Origin: Acidobacteriota bacterium
GTDB lineage: Bacteria; Acidobacteriota; Aminicenantia; JBFLYD01
Length of the DNA: 34,780 nt
NCBI GenBank assembly: GCA_040756905.1
Contig: JBFLYD010000051.1
Span: 1 to 34,780 of the forward strand
Direction: 5' to 3'
Numbering within the stretch: position 1 is the stretch's first letter; each line of letters starts with the position of its first letter. The notes under the pieces were generated by a model. It saw only the letters and a program-made list of their open reading frames with translations, had not been told where the DNA came from and searched no databases. The position numbers and the translations under genes were made by a program. Of the stretch, positions 8,888 to 15,440 are shown in pieces.

Positions 8888-10036
8888 TTACAATGCTGTG
8901 GGCGACATTTGAGGAATTCCAAAAGTGGAGCATGCAGGGCAGCCCGGAATTTTCAAAATATCTTGAAGATCCATTTCAAGAGATTCAAAGTCTATAATAA
9001 GAGCTCTATTTATAATTGGAACACTATCACCACTTAAAAAAAATCTTATGAAACTATCTACAACAAAACCTGAAACTATATCATATAAAGGAGGAATCCC
9101 GCTTAAAGATTGATTCTCTCCATATTCTTCCTGCTTCTCCATAAATGTTTTAAAAGTAGTAAATGCAAATGGATTCGTCATGGAACTCTCAAGAGAGGCT
9201 TCCATACAGGTATAACAAGCTGTTTCCCCTGGGATTACTAAAGGACCCACAATTCCTAAACTTCCATCAACAAAACTATAAAGTATCGAAGCCTTTTCTT
9301 CATGAGCTAAGAGATTAATTTCAGAAAAAAGACGCGGATGATATCTTTCCATCCCAATTATTGTTATATCTGAAGATCTAAGGATATTTTTTAAGGTCTG
9401 CTCATCTAAAACATTAAAATATTGAATTTCAACTTTATCTCCCAAGGTTTCAAATCTTTGAAGATATTTAGCTAAAATATGGATATAATTACTTCTGTCA
9501 CCACAAGCTCCATCCATTAAGAAAAATAGAAAATTTTTGCTTTCAATCTCTTTATTTGAGATTTTTCTGTCATCCGCTATCATAATAGATTTTCCTACTT
9601 GCATTGACAGAATATTCTGAACGACTCTCATTCCTATAAAACCAGCCCCTATCAAACCAATATTAGCATTTGATAGCGTGGGAAGGGTTTTATAGTGGAC
9701 TTGGTAATAAGGCAGAAAACACTCATTTTCTCTAACAATTATTCCTTTTTTATAAAAAGATTCTATGGTCTCATTTATGTAAGGAATATGTTTAGAGGAC
9801 AAATTTAAGTTATTAACCAAATCTTTCAACGAAACAGAAGACTGCAACATATCTGTCATCTTCCCTATTACATGAAGTTCTTTATTATCTACAATAGAAA
9901 AACTATAAACTGATCGAAGACCATGGGTAATGTAAATCTCATCCGGGGTTAACTTAACAATTCTATAATAAGGATTCCATCTTATTTTATCATCATCTCG
10001 TAACTCAGATCTTCTCTCCCTTCCTATTTTTATCAT
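8888..10036 (-). CDS. ThiF/E1-like TOMM partner protein with N-terminal leader-binding region
   Basis: 382 residues. The N-terminal 110 residues (RIVKLTPDEIYITHGLRSVYSF ... LKDLVNNL ... IESFYKKGIIV) have the winged-helix pattern of a RiPP recognition element that binds the leader peptide. The E1-like Rossmann part begins with NIGLIGAGFIG (126-136). The protein carries two CxxC pairs expected to bind zinc, in 'ETACYTCMEAS' and near the C-terminus in 'PGCPACS'. This is the layout of the 'ocin ThiF-like' cyclodehydratase partner that delivers the precursor to YcaO. The start (ATG 10036) follows AAGGAGGA. It is the first enzyme gene after the precursor, separated from it by a strong hairpin. No adenylation activity should be assumed, since these partners are usually catalytically inert. 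Confidence 0.88.
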   Translation of the reverse strand: MIKIGRERRSELRDDDKIRWNPYYRIVKLTPDEIYITHGLRSVYSFSIVDNKELHVIGKMTDMLQSSVSLKDLVNNLNLSSKHIPYINETIESFYKKGIIVRENECFLPYYQVHYKTLPTLSNANIGLIGAGFIGMRVVQNILSMQVGKSIMIADDRKISNKEIESKNFLFFLMDGACGDRSNYIHILAKYLQRFETLGDKVEIQYFNVLDEQTLKNILRSSDITIIGMERYHPRLFSEINLLAHEEKASILYSFVDGSLGIVGPLVIPGETACYTCMEASLESSMTNPFAFTTFKTFMEKQEEYGENQSLSGIPPLYDIVSGFVVDSFIRFFLSGDSVPIINRALIIDFESLEMDLQDILKIPGCPACSTFGIPQMSPTAL

Positions 10037-10054
10037 TAACTCCTCCTTGACCGA

Positions 10055-10089
10055 GATTACCAGGAGCCTTATAAAGGCCCCTGGTAATC
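10055..10089 (-). promoter_or_regulatory. Strong intercistronic hairpin between precursor and ThiF-like gene
   Basis: A 35-base near-perfect inverted repeat with two 16-base arms around a TAT loop and one G-U pair (GATTACCAGG ... CCTGGTAATC outer arms). It starts 11 bases after the precursor stop. There is no following T run, so it is more likely a partial terminator or mRNA-processing/stabilising structure that raises peptide over enzyme expression. It lies 19 bases before the ThiF-like start. Confidence 0.8.
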
Positions 10090-10099
10090 AAATCACTCA

Positions 10100-10213
10100 T
10101 CATTCAGCGAGAATCTCCACCCAGCACCAGCAATTACAACAGCAACACCATCCACCTGGAGCGACAAGCTCACCGCTCAAGTATTTGTTCTCTCCTACCT
10201 TTACAATCTCCAT
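10100..10213 (-). CDS. TOMM (thiazole-modified) precursor peptide, 37 residues
   Basis: This small frame is read on the strand of the modification genes. Start ATG 10213 follows a near-perfect site (AAAGGAGGT at 10222-10230) and the stop is TGATGA. The N-terminal half is a charged leader (about residues 1-19) containing KYLSGEL. The C-terminal half is GGWCCCCNCWCWVEILAE: six Cys, four consecutive and two alternating with Trp. Cys is the preferred substrate of YcaO/SagB pairs, and the core has no Ser or Thr, so the expected product is a poly-thiazole with a contiguous tetra-azole run. It sits directly upstream of the ThiF-like gene and just behind a promoter and direct-repeat operator. Gly-Gly precedes the core, but no C39 peptidase is nearby, so the cleavage site is open. 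I do not recognise a named precursor family. Confidence 0.88.
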   Translation of the reverse strand: MEIVKVGENKYLSGELVAPGGWCCCCNCWCWVEILAE

Positions 10214-10237
10214 TATTTTTTACCTCCTTTCAGGTCG

Positions 10238-10266
10238 TTAATAGAATATTTTGGAGTTCTTTTCAA
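10238..10266 (-). promoter_or_regulatory. Sigma-70-like promoter of the TOMM operon
   Basis: On the minus strand TTGAAA (10261-10266), a 17-base spacer and TATTAA (10238-10243), about 25 bases ahead of the precursor ATG. The same layout (TTGAAA-17-TATTTA) occurs upstream of the six-Cys peptide operon at 15412-15440. Confidence 0.65.
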
Positions 10267-10504
10267 GAAAAATCGTATGGCTTTATGTTCGAAAATATGG
10301 CTTTATGTTAGATGATAAGAAGAAATTATGGTTTTTTCCTGATAGAAGAAGGGGGAAATCCAAATACTCTGGTGAAACACTTTGTGAAAGAAAGAGGATC
10401 ATGGTATCCTAAAGTTAGCGCTATTTTTTTTACAGGCTTATCTTCAGAAAGAAGAACCCAGAGGGAATGATACATCTTAACTTTGATTGAGAATTCTTCC
10501 AATG
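10244..10504. repeat. Segmental duplication A, copy 1 (operator and AraC tail)
   Basis: Colinear with 15417-15678 at offset 5174. By manual alignment the AraC-coding part differs at about 16 of 178 bases, whereas the 67 bases 10259-10325 holding the -35 and operator show no difference. Confidence 0.85.
10276..10309. promoter_or_regulatory. Tandem direct-repeat operator, probable AraC-type binding site (copy 1)
   Basis: TATGGCTTTATGTT occurs twice (10276-10289 and 10296-10309) with a 20-base period, about two helical turns, ending nine bases from the -35 box. AraC-family dimers typically bind such direct repeats next to the -35. An identical pair lies at 15450-15483, next to the intact AraC-family gene. 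Confidence 0.7.
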
Positions 10505-10508
10505 TCAT
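10326..10508 (-). pseudogene. Truncated AraC-family regulator (last 58 codons)
   Basis: The frame matches the C-terminus of the 425-residue regulator at 15500-16777 from LEEFSIKVKM to SSIRKK with about eight substitutions. Only the linker and second helix-turn-helix (ALTLGYHDPLSFTKCFTRVF) remain; sensor domains and first HTH are missing. Homology stops at 10504, where unrelated IS-like sequence begins. A short peptide from ATG 10508 could still be made, but it lacks half of the DNA-binding domain. Confidence 0.85.
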
Positions 10509-10917
10509 GTTTTTTATTATTTAGACAAAATTGCATAATTTTGTAACTCATTTTTAGAAGCCTCATTGATTTGTTTTTGTGATTCCCAGTATAGCTTCAT
10601 TCTCAGTTTTTTCAAATCATTCTAAATCAGAAGAGAAAGTGCCGGGCAAAAATGGAAGGATAATGATTAACCAGCGTCGCTCCTATAGGTGGCCGGTTTC
10701 GTTCGGAATCAGTGGCCAGATCCATCGGAATATGCAATTTTCTAAAGAATCCAAACATAACTGGGATAAATTCATTTTTAAATCTTATCTCTTCTTAATA
10801 AAAATCTTACAATGGCAGGTTCTCTTATAAAATTGAGAGCTACCTAACATCAGCCTTTTGAATTACAAAATTTGATAATATTAAGAAAAGCGGGAAGTAA
10901 AAAAACAAGATAAAAAT
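10505..10917. other. Non-coding spacer with insertion-sequence debris
   Basis: No convincing gene on either strand. It replaces the missing first 365 or so codons of the AraC-family gene relative to copy 2. The only structure seen is a GC-richer segment (about 10666-10737) with two tandem imperfect repeats, described separately. Confidence 0.6.
10689..10731. mobile_element. Possible IS21-family terminal repeat remnant
   Basis: Two tandem imperfect copies of about 20 bases, GTGGCC..TTTCGTTCGGAAT (10689-10709) and GTGGCCAGATCCATCGGAAT (10712-10731), in a segment richer in GC than its surroundings. IS21-family ends carry such multiple terminal repeats with 'GTGGCC' and 'GGAAT' cores. No transposase or target duplication is visible, so this is a family guess from memory. 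Confidence 0.35.
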
Positions 10918-11375
10918 AGCAGTTAGAATTTAACTTGTCAAATTAATTTCTCAATCGGTTTAGGAAATCAAATACTGAGAGATATATTAAAAAAGTATTG
11001 GATCTGTAGATTGTTTTCTGTGAAGGCTTTTTATACATTCTAATCTTAAATTTCCCATTTACTAATCACTTTAAATCAACTAAAATATGAAATTCAATCT
11101 ATTCCGAGAAAAGAGTTACTTCATGGTGAGGAAAAGAATTAATTGAACCCGAATTACGCAAGGTTTATTGCAACCTATTGGAGGGCAAGCCTTTAAGTTT
11201 GCTTTATATCACCTAACAAGCACGACTAAAGCCCTGCCCTACAAGGGCGTTGAAATAGGTTTGCGTAATTCAGGTTGAATTAATCATGAGGTGAAAATGG
11301 ATATAGAAGTGCATCTGGATAAAGTAAAGAAGATTATAAAGGATTCAAAAAATCCTGACGAAGCTATGAATTCTA
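10918..11375. repeat. Segmental duplication B, copy 1 (divergent spacer plus reductase start)
   Basis: Matches 16810-17137 with about 3% difference by eye, apart from a 132-base insertion (MITE plus duplicated target) at 11148-11279. In the ancestral arrangement this block separated the AraC-family gene (minus) from the GAF reductase gene (plus). Confidence 0.88.
11148..11274. mobile_element. 127-bp MITE with terminal inverted repeats and 5-bp target duplication
   Basis: The ends are CCCGAATTACGCAA (11148-11161) and TTGCGTAATTCAGG (11261-11274), inverted repeats matching at 13 of 14 positions. TTGAA flanks both sides (11143-11147, 11275-11279). The duplicated block at 16810-17137 has the uninterrupted site AATTAATTGAATTAATCA with one TTGAA, so the insertion event can be read directly. 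The element has no coding capacity; internal short palindromes (GCCCT ... AGGGC) are present. It lies 18 bases upstream of the reductase start and may have altered its expression. Confidence 0.88.
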
Positions 11376-11746
11376 TAGTGAGCTATCTTGAACAAAATTT
11401 CAGTCATTATAGCTGGGTAGGAATATACTTAGTTGATGGAGATAATCTAATCCTTGGCCCATGGAAAGGACCGGCTTCAACCGAGCATGTAAAAATTCCT
11501 ATAGGAAAAGGCATCTGTGGAGCAGCTGCATCCTCTGGCAAAATAGAATTAATTCCGAATGTGGAACTTGATTCAAGATATTTGGCTTGCTTTCCATCCA
11601 CAAAATCAGAAATAGTCGTTCCCATAAAGAAAGATGACAAAGTTCTTGGAGAAATAGACATTGATTCTGATGAAATAAATGCTTTTAATGAAGAAGATTC
11701 GAAATTTTTAGATAATGTAGCAAAATTGATTGTAGAAATTTTATAG
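11297..11746 (+). CDS. msrC: GAF-domain free methionine-(R)-sulfoxide reductase
   Basis: 149 residues from ATG 11297. The in-frame GTG six bases earlier is less likely because the second copy has AGGAGG placed for the ATG. It is a single GAF domain: WVGIYLVDGDNLILGPW, GKGICGAAASSG and ACFPSTKSEIVVPI followed by GEIDIDSD. This is the pattern of the enzyme that reduces free Met-R-sulfoxide. Cys74 and Cys98 are spaced by 24, like the resolving and catalytic Cys of characterised members (from memory); the third, non-essential Cys is absent. The ribosome site reads GAGGTG here, weaker than in the truncated copy at 17059. It was originally divergent from the AraC-family gene. A redox-sensing role for the peptide locus is possible but unproven. 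Confidence 0.8.
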   Translation: MDIEVHLDKVKKIIKDSKNPDEAMNSIVSYLEQNFSHYSWVGIYLVDGDNLILGPWKGPASTEHVKIPIGKGICGAAASSGKIELIPNVELDSRYLACFPSTKSEIVVPIKKDDKVLGEIDIDSDEINAFNEEDSKFLDNVAKLIVEIL

Positions 11747-11851
11747 CTTTCTATATTAAACGCAACAAAGTTTGGGGAACTCCTGTTCAATTGTAAGCTG
11801 AAAATAAATCTTCATTTCTGAATCAAGAGATGAGCTCAAAATCTAAGGAGG

Positions 11852-12558
11852 TTAAAAAGGAGAATAGAAACCAAAGAAAAATGTTCTTGAAAAAATAGAT
11901 CCGATTGTTCTCTGGGAAGAAAAATCCTCGCTGTATTCATATCGAAGGGTATTTTTGTGATTAAAAATATTCATTATACCTATGTAGAGGACGAACATTC
12001 TTCCAGCCAATTTCATGACCTTTTTCCCACTTATATCTACCCTTCTATAGGGCGGATACCTCTTACTTAAAGGATCGCCCCATATAGGTTTATAAATCCT
12101 CCTCTCCTCATCCCATTCATTTCCTAAAGAGGGAGTATATGGAAGGCCTGAGGCATAAGACCATCTTATTCCTATGGAATCGTATCCCCTTTTCAGAGTA
12201 AAAATTGCTGTAAAGGAATGATCTATCTCATATGGGGATCTCGCAAGGGAAAGAATACCCTCTTCCTTTCTTTTGGAACTGAGAAAGTTATAAACAAAGA
12301 TGAGATCGTATGAATTTCTATTCCTCTTTATAAAAAGTTCTGAACCTCGGGCATATCCGTAACCATTGTTGGTAACGCGGTTGCCTTCAAAAAGGAAAAG
12401 GTTTATGTATCTTTTATTATAAAGGGTGATCCTGAAGGCATCTTCATCTTTGACACTATCGTAGCTAATGGAATAATGGACAGCCTTCTTTGGGTTTAAA
12501 TCAGGATTCTCCTGTACATAGGCATAATCTCCGAATTGATGGTATATTCCTGCTGAAA
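11852..12558 (-). pseudogene. 3' fragment of a second TonB-dependent receptor gene
   Basis: Minus-strand frame open without a start, encoding the last 235 or so residues of a receptor barrel and ending RTFFFGFYSPF with a terminal Phe, as expected for BAM recognition. Bases 12106-12558 align without gaps to 1-453 of the window (about 20 differences, near 96% identity) and extend 254 bases beyond it, showing what the receptor gene at the left edge probably looks like at its end. Homology stops abruptly at 12558 and the N-terminal two thirds are missing. It is convergent with the reductase gene. Confidence 0.88.
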
Positions 12559-12974
12559 CCGATTCACCTTCAATCGTCTCCCCTTAAACTTACTTCTACA
12601 TCTTTGCTCACAGTCCTATCTGAATGAATAGAAAAGATATCCTCAAGATTCATAGTGGAATGATGGAGCGGAGCTCTCCTCGACTTTCTCTGAGGCCTTT
12701 CTTCCAGCGTTCCAGAGGAATTTCCTGCGTCTCTTGATGGCCGCCGAGACTGGCGGTGAATATTTTTCATGGATCTCTCTTTGCCTTGGGGGAAAGGTCT
12801 GAGTTATTTGCGGGTTTTTGGTGCCTCAAACGGCTTCAAAGACACATCCTCGAGCTCTCAAGCCGCCCTTGACATCTTTTTGAATCGTATTTTACAATTC
12901 CTTACGATGGGTGGATGGGAAAATCGAGACAAAGACTCACCTCAGACATCGCTCGGGAAAAAAATATCCCTTTA
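12559..12974 (-). mobile_element. Gene-free stretch, possible transposase remnant
   Basis: GC-richer and unlike its neighbours. On the minus strand around 12590-12660 a degenerate stretch reads NLEDIFSIHSDRTVSKDVEVSLRG, and with one frame shift GRRLKV. This resembles the C-terminal 'EDIF....ERTVS.D..V.F.GR.Y.V' strand region of IstA/integrase-core transposases. No intact frame, terminal repeat or target duplication was found. It fills the gap where the N-terminal part of the receptor fragment should be, so insertion followed by deletion is plausible. Confidence 0.35.
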
Positions 12975-14042
12975 TTACTTTGCGAAGAATACATCAATTT
13001 TTGGATCTGGATAAATCTGTAAAACGTAAAAAGCCTTCTCTTTCGCTTTTTCCATTACTATAAAATCACCTCCTATATAATCAAAAGATGGCGAGTTTGT
13101 CCAATAAATATTTTTTATCTCACCCTTACTATTATATTCTAAAATCTCAATGCGGGGGTAATAGGAAAAAAGATAAAATCCATCTTCCTTCGCTCTAATA
13201 GCTTTTATAATTTCGTTTAATTCTAAGCGCCCATCGATCATTCGAGCTTTATAGTTATGTTTTGCCCTCTCTTGCATCAATTTATGTTTAATTGAATATT
13301 CTGAAAGCAATTTGCCTTCTTTTGCGTATCTTCTGACGAAGGGGAAATATTTCCATGCAACAAATAATTCTTCCTCATTATTTATGGATAAATGTACCTC
13401 ATTATGGGAAACCGTATTGTATTTAAAATTTATTCTTTCTCCAAAAAAATCGACCATTTTGCCTTCAGCATTATATATTTCTATAAGCGGTCCCTGTACG
13501 CTTTTTGGGCTTGTATAAATTAAGTACTGACCGCTTGCAGCTATAGAACTCAATGTCTTGAATACCTTAAAGCTATTTATGTATTCCCCTTCAGGACTGA
13601 ATATTTGGATTCTTCCATTATTACTATCATATACAATAAGATTGTTTTTGGTATCGAAACATATATTTAATGGGTTCAAGAATTCTCCTGGTCCCTGTCC
13701 TCTTCTCCCGATTATTTTTAAGAATTCTCCATGATAACTAAATTTCAATATGAAATTTCTTCTCCAATCAGACACATAAATATTATCTTCATTATCTGAA
13801 GAGAGGAAGAACGGATAGTGAAAAAATATATCTTCTTTCTCAAGCTCTTTTTTTGGAAAAGAAAATTCATATTGAAGGTACGATGCACCTTCTGGAACAG
13901 GAAAAGAAATTTGAAGTTGTTTCCATTTTCTCTCTCTTTCTTCTTGGACAAAAAAGGGTTTATTTAGGGCTACCACGCCTTCAAAGATAATTGTTCCAAA
14001 AATCAGGCAGTTAATTAAGGTCCATATTTTTTTTGTAAACAT
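12975..14042 (-). CDS. Secreted 6-bladed beta-propeller (NHL-type) protein
   Basis: 355 residues. An N-terminal membrane/signal segment (KKIWTLINCLIFGTIIFEGVVAL) is followed by propeller repeats. The clearest NHL unit is 'ILKFSYHGEFLKIIGRRGQGPGEFLNPLNICFDTKNNLIVYDSNNGRIQIF' territory (about residues 105-150), preceded by 'DNEDNIYVSDWRRN'. This is the '6-bladed beta-propeller' family common near short Cys-rich secreted peptides in Bacteroidetes and related phyla; the role is unknown. It starts five bases after the stop of the thioredoxin-like gene, with no clear ribosome site, so it is probably coupled to it. It is the last gene of the operon starting with the six-Cys peptide. Confidence 0.8.
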   Translation of the reverse strand: MFTKKIWTLINCLIFGTIIFEGVVALNKPFFVQEERERKWKQLQISFPVPEGASYLQYEFSFPKKELEKEDIFFHYPFFLSSDNEDNIYVSDWRRNFILKFSYHGEFLKIIGRRGQGPGEFLNPLNICFDTKNNLIVYDSNNGRIQIFSPEGEYINSFKVFKTLSSIAASGQYLIYTSPKSVQGPLIEIYNAEGKMVDFFGERINFKYNTVSHNEVHLSINNEEELFVAWKYFPFVRRYAKEGKLLSEYSIKHKLMQERAKHNYKARMIDGRLELNEIIKAIRAKEDGFYLFSYYPRIEILEYNSKGEIKNIYWTNSPSFDYIGGDFIVMEKAKEKAFYVLQIYPDPKIDVFFAK

Positions 14043-14047
14043 GTAAT

Positions 14048-14644
14048 TTATGAGGTAAGAATTCTTCGCAGATATATAAAAACATCATGAGGACTTCTTG
14101 TGTCCATAATATTAATAATATCCCCATTTTCATTTATTACAAAGACAAGATAATTAAGATCATATCTATCCCTTAATTGATTCCATCTCTTTGCTAATTT
14201 TTTATCTGCCCTGATCACTGAAAATTCTATTCCGAGATTTTCCTTTAGATTTTTTATATCTTTTTCATTGAAATCTCTAGATACAATAATTAGAAAATAA
14301 GCTAAATTGTTATTTAGATTGTATAATTCTTTTAGTTCTTTAATTATAAATCCGCTTCTACATGACATGCATATTCTTGTAAATAACGAGGCTACATAAT
14401 ATTTGGAGTTTTCTTTGTCGATAATTAATTGAAGTTGCTCAAGCCAGTCATAATAAGTAATATTTTCTCCCAGCTTCAAAAAATATGAGAAAGAAGATTC
14501 CTCTTTTTTTATTAAGGGAATTTTCGCTATTATATTGTTAAACTTCATGTTGTGGGAAAAAATCATAAAGATCTGTATAATTAAAAATGTTAAAGAGATT
14601 AGGAAAACTATGATAAGAACGCCTTTTTTAAAATTTTTTCTCAA
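14048..14644 (-). CDS. Membrane-anchored thioredoxin-like protein with CMSC motif
   Basis: 198 residues with an N-terminal transmembrane anchor (about 9-30), then a thioredoxin-like domain: strand YYVASLFTR, active-site-like ICMSC (C92, C95), and later 'LAYFLIIVSRDFNEKDIKNL' and 'YLVFVINENGDII' strands. CxxC pairs in such anchored, outward-facing domains make, break or shuffle disulfides. The neighbouring six-Cys secreted peptide is an obvious candidate substrate (inference). The predicted start is TTG 14644, since an in-frame stop lies five codons earlier and the next ATG would remove the membrane anchor; no good ribosome site is visible. It could instead be a redoxin-like protein without oxidase activity. 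Confidence 0.72.
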   Translation of the reverse strand: MRKNFKKGVLIIVFLISLTFLIIQIFMIFSHNMKFNNIIAKIPLIKKEESSFSYFLKLGENITYYDWLEQLQLIIDKENSKYYVASLFTRICMSCRSGFIIKELKELYNLNNNLAYFLIIVSRDFNEKDIKNLKENLGIEFSVIRADKKLAKRWNQLRDRYDLNYLVFVINENGDIINIMDTRSPHDVFIYLRRILTS

Positions 14645-14955
14645 TTTTTGTGTTTTAAGTCAAAAATTTTAATCAATTCTTTCTTTTTTCCATATTTAAT
14701 TGAGGATCTATATTAATTTTATCTTTCCTTCTGAATTTTGATTTTTAAAAATTTTTGCATGAATAGTTTTTTAGTAAGATTCATTCTCTCTGGTTAATTT
14801 CTTGAGTTATCTTTTTTGAGATTAATTCTCTCAGATTTTTTGGGTGGTGATAAACCAATTTCCCCTCCCACTTATTGATTAAAGGGAAATATCTGAAGAA
14901 TTTTTTCCTTCATCTCGCTATTTTTAAGAAAATGAGTTGTCTTTAATTGTCTAAA
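14645..14955. other. AT-rich intergenic stretch
   Basis: 311 bases between the six-Cys peptide and the thioredoxin-like gene. I see no gene, hairpin or promoter that I can support. The length is unusual inside an otherwise tight operon. Confidence 0.5.
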
Positions 14956-15195
14956 TTATTTTTTGGGACATTTAATCTGAACCTGAGTTCCGCCCGTCTG
15001 ACAATATAGATCACATTCAACATGCCATGCTACATCACCCTCACATCCCATGTTTCCCGTACAACCCCGTATCTCATAGCATTCATAACCGGCCTTTTCA
15101 AGTGATAATGTTGGCAGAGCACTAAATACGATGATCAAAAACCACATGAATATTGTAACTGCCAATAACGGAGAAATTCTTTTTGCTTTTATCAT
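14956..15195 (-). CDS. Small secreted peptide with six cysteines
   Basis: 79 residues. A basic N-terminus and a long hydrophobic segment (about 9-30, LLAVTIFMWFLIIVFSALPTLS) form a signal peptide or anchor. The mature part of about 45 residues holds six Cys spaced C-x5-C-x5-C-x8-C-x3-C-x11-C, ending CPKK. The even number and spacing suggest three disulfides. The start ATG 15195 has AGGAGGG five bases upstream. The layout (short Cys-rich secreted peptide, then thiol protein, then 6-bladed propeller) resembles the NVEALA-type peptide loci of Bacteroidetes, although the sequence is not obviously related. It is expressed from the same operator/promoter type as the TOMM precursor. No modification enzyme is encoded next to it. 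Confidence 0.78.
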   Translation of the reverse strand: MIKAKRISPLLAVTIFMWFLIIVFSALPTLSLEKAGYECYEIRGCTGNMGCEGDVAWHVECDLYCQTGGTQVQIKCPKK

Positions 15196-15411
15196 TTTTT
15201 CCCTCCTATAATAGTTTTAGACTGTTTAAAAATTTGCAATTTATTGTAAATAAATGTTTTCCGGACCTTTCGCTTTTTTGTCTACCGCAACTTTGATTTT
15301 GAGGATTTATTGCGAAGAGCCTAAATTTTACTTGCTTTTCAAATTGCTTTAACTTTATTTTCACTTCAAAGCTCCTCATAAAACCCTATTTATTTTTGAA
15401 CAGCCTCTCTC
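15196..15411 (-). other. Long 5' leader of the six-Cys peptide mRNA
   Basis: About 210 bases between the predicted promoter and the peptide start. It contains an open frame of 57 codons (15206-15379, beginning MRSFEVKIKLKQF) without a convincing ribosome site. The frame is Lys/Arg-rich and of low-complexity composition and ends inside the ribosome site of the next gene. I treat it as an upstream leader rather than a gene; translation-coupled control is conceivable. Confidence 0.4.
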
Positions 15412-15440
15412 TAAATAAAATATCTTGAAGTACTTTTCAA
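15412..15440 (-). promoter_or_regulatory. Sigma-70-like promoter of the six-Cys peptide operon
   Basis: On the minus strand TTGAAA (15435-15440), 17-base spacer, TATTTA (15412-15417). It has the same spacing and the same distance to the direct-repeat operator as the TOMM promoter at 10238-10266. Confidence 0.6.

Noticed and set aside
10100..10213. Gly-Gly in the precursor as a C39-type leader cleavage site
   Set aside because: The exporter lacks a C39 domain and no such peptidase is nearby; the CPBP protease is the only candidate.
10047..10241. Plus-strand 64-codon frame opposite the precursor
   Set aside because: It is the antisense of the precursor gene; its His/Gln/Pro-rich protein is a by-product of the TGT/TGG codon run, and the minus-strand frame has the ribosome site and Cys core.
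10579..10830. Plus-strand 83-codon frame in the spacer
   Set aside because: It runs through the IS-like terminal repeats, has no ribosome site and no recognisable domain.
11407..11790. 127-codon minus frame opposite the GAF reductase
   Set aside because: Antisense shadow of a clear GAF-domain gene.
12570..12770. 66-codon minus frame as an intact gene
   Set aside because: Composition is unlike the neighbours and the recognisable part needs a frame shift; treated as transposase debris.
12769..13014. 81-codon plus frame overlapping the propeller gene end
   Set aside because: No ribosome site or family resemblance; it overlaps the confidently coded minus-strand gene.
14956..15195. Six-Cys peptide as a lanthipeptide or second TOMM precursor
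   Set aside because: It has a signal/membrane segment instead of a leader, and no dehydratase, cyclase or YcaO gene belongs to its operon.
15206..15379. 57-codon frame upstream of the six-Cys peptide
   Set aside because: No ribosome site, low-complexity basic sequence, and it ends inside the next gene's ribosome site; kept only as part of the 5' leader.
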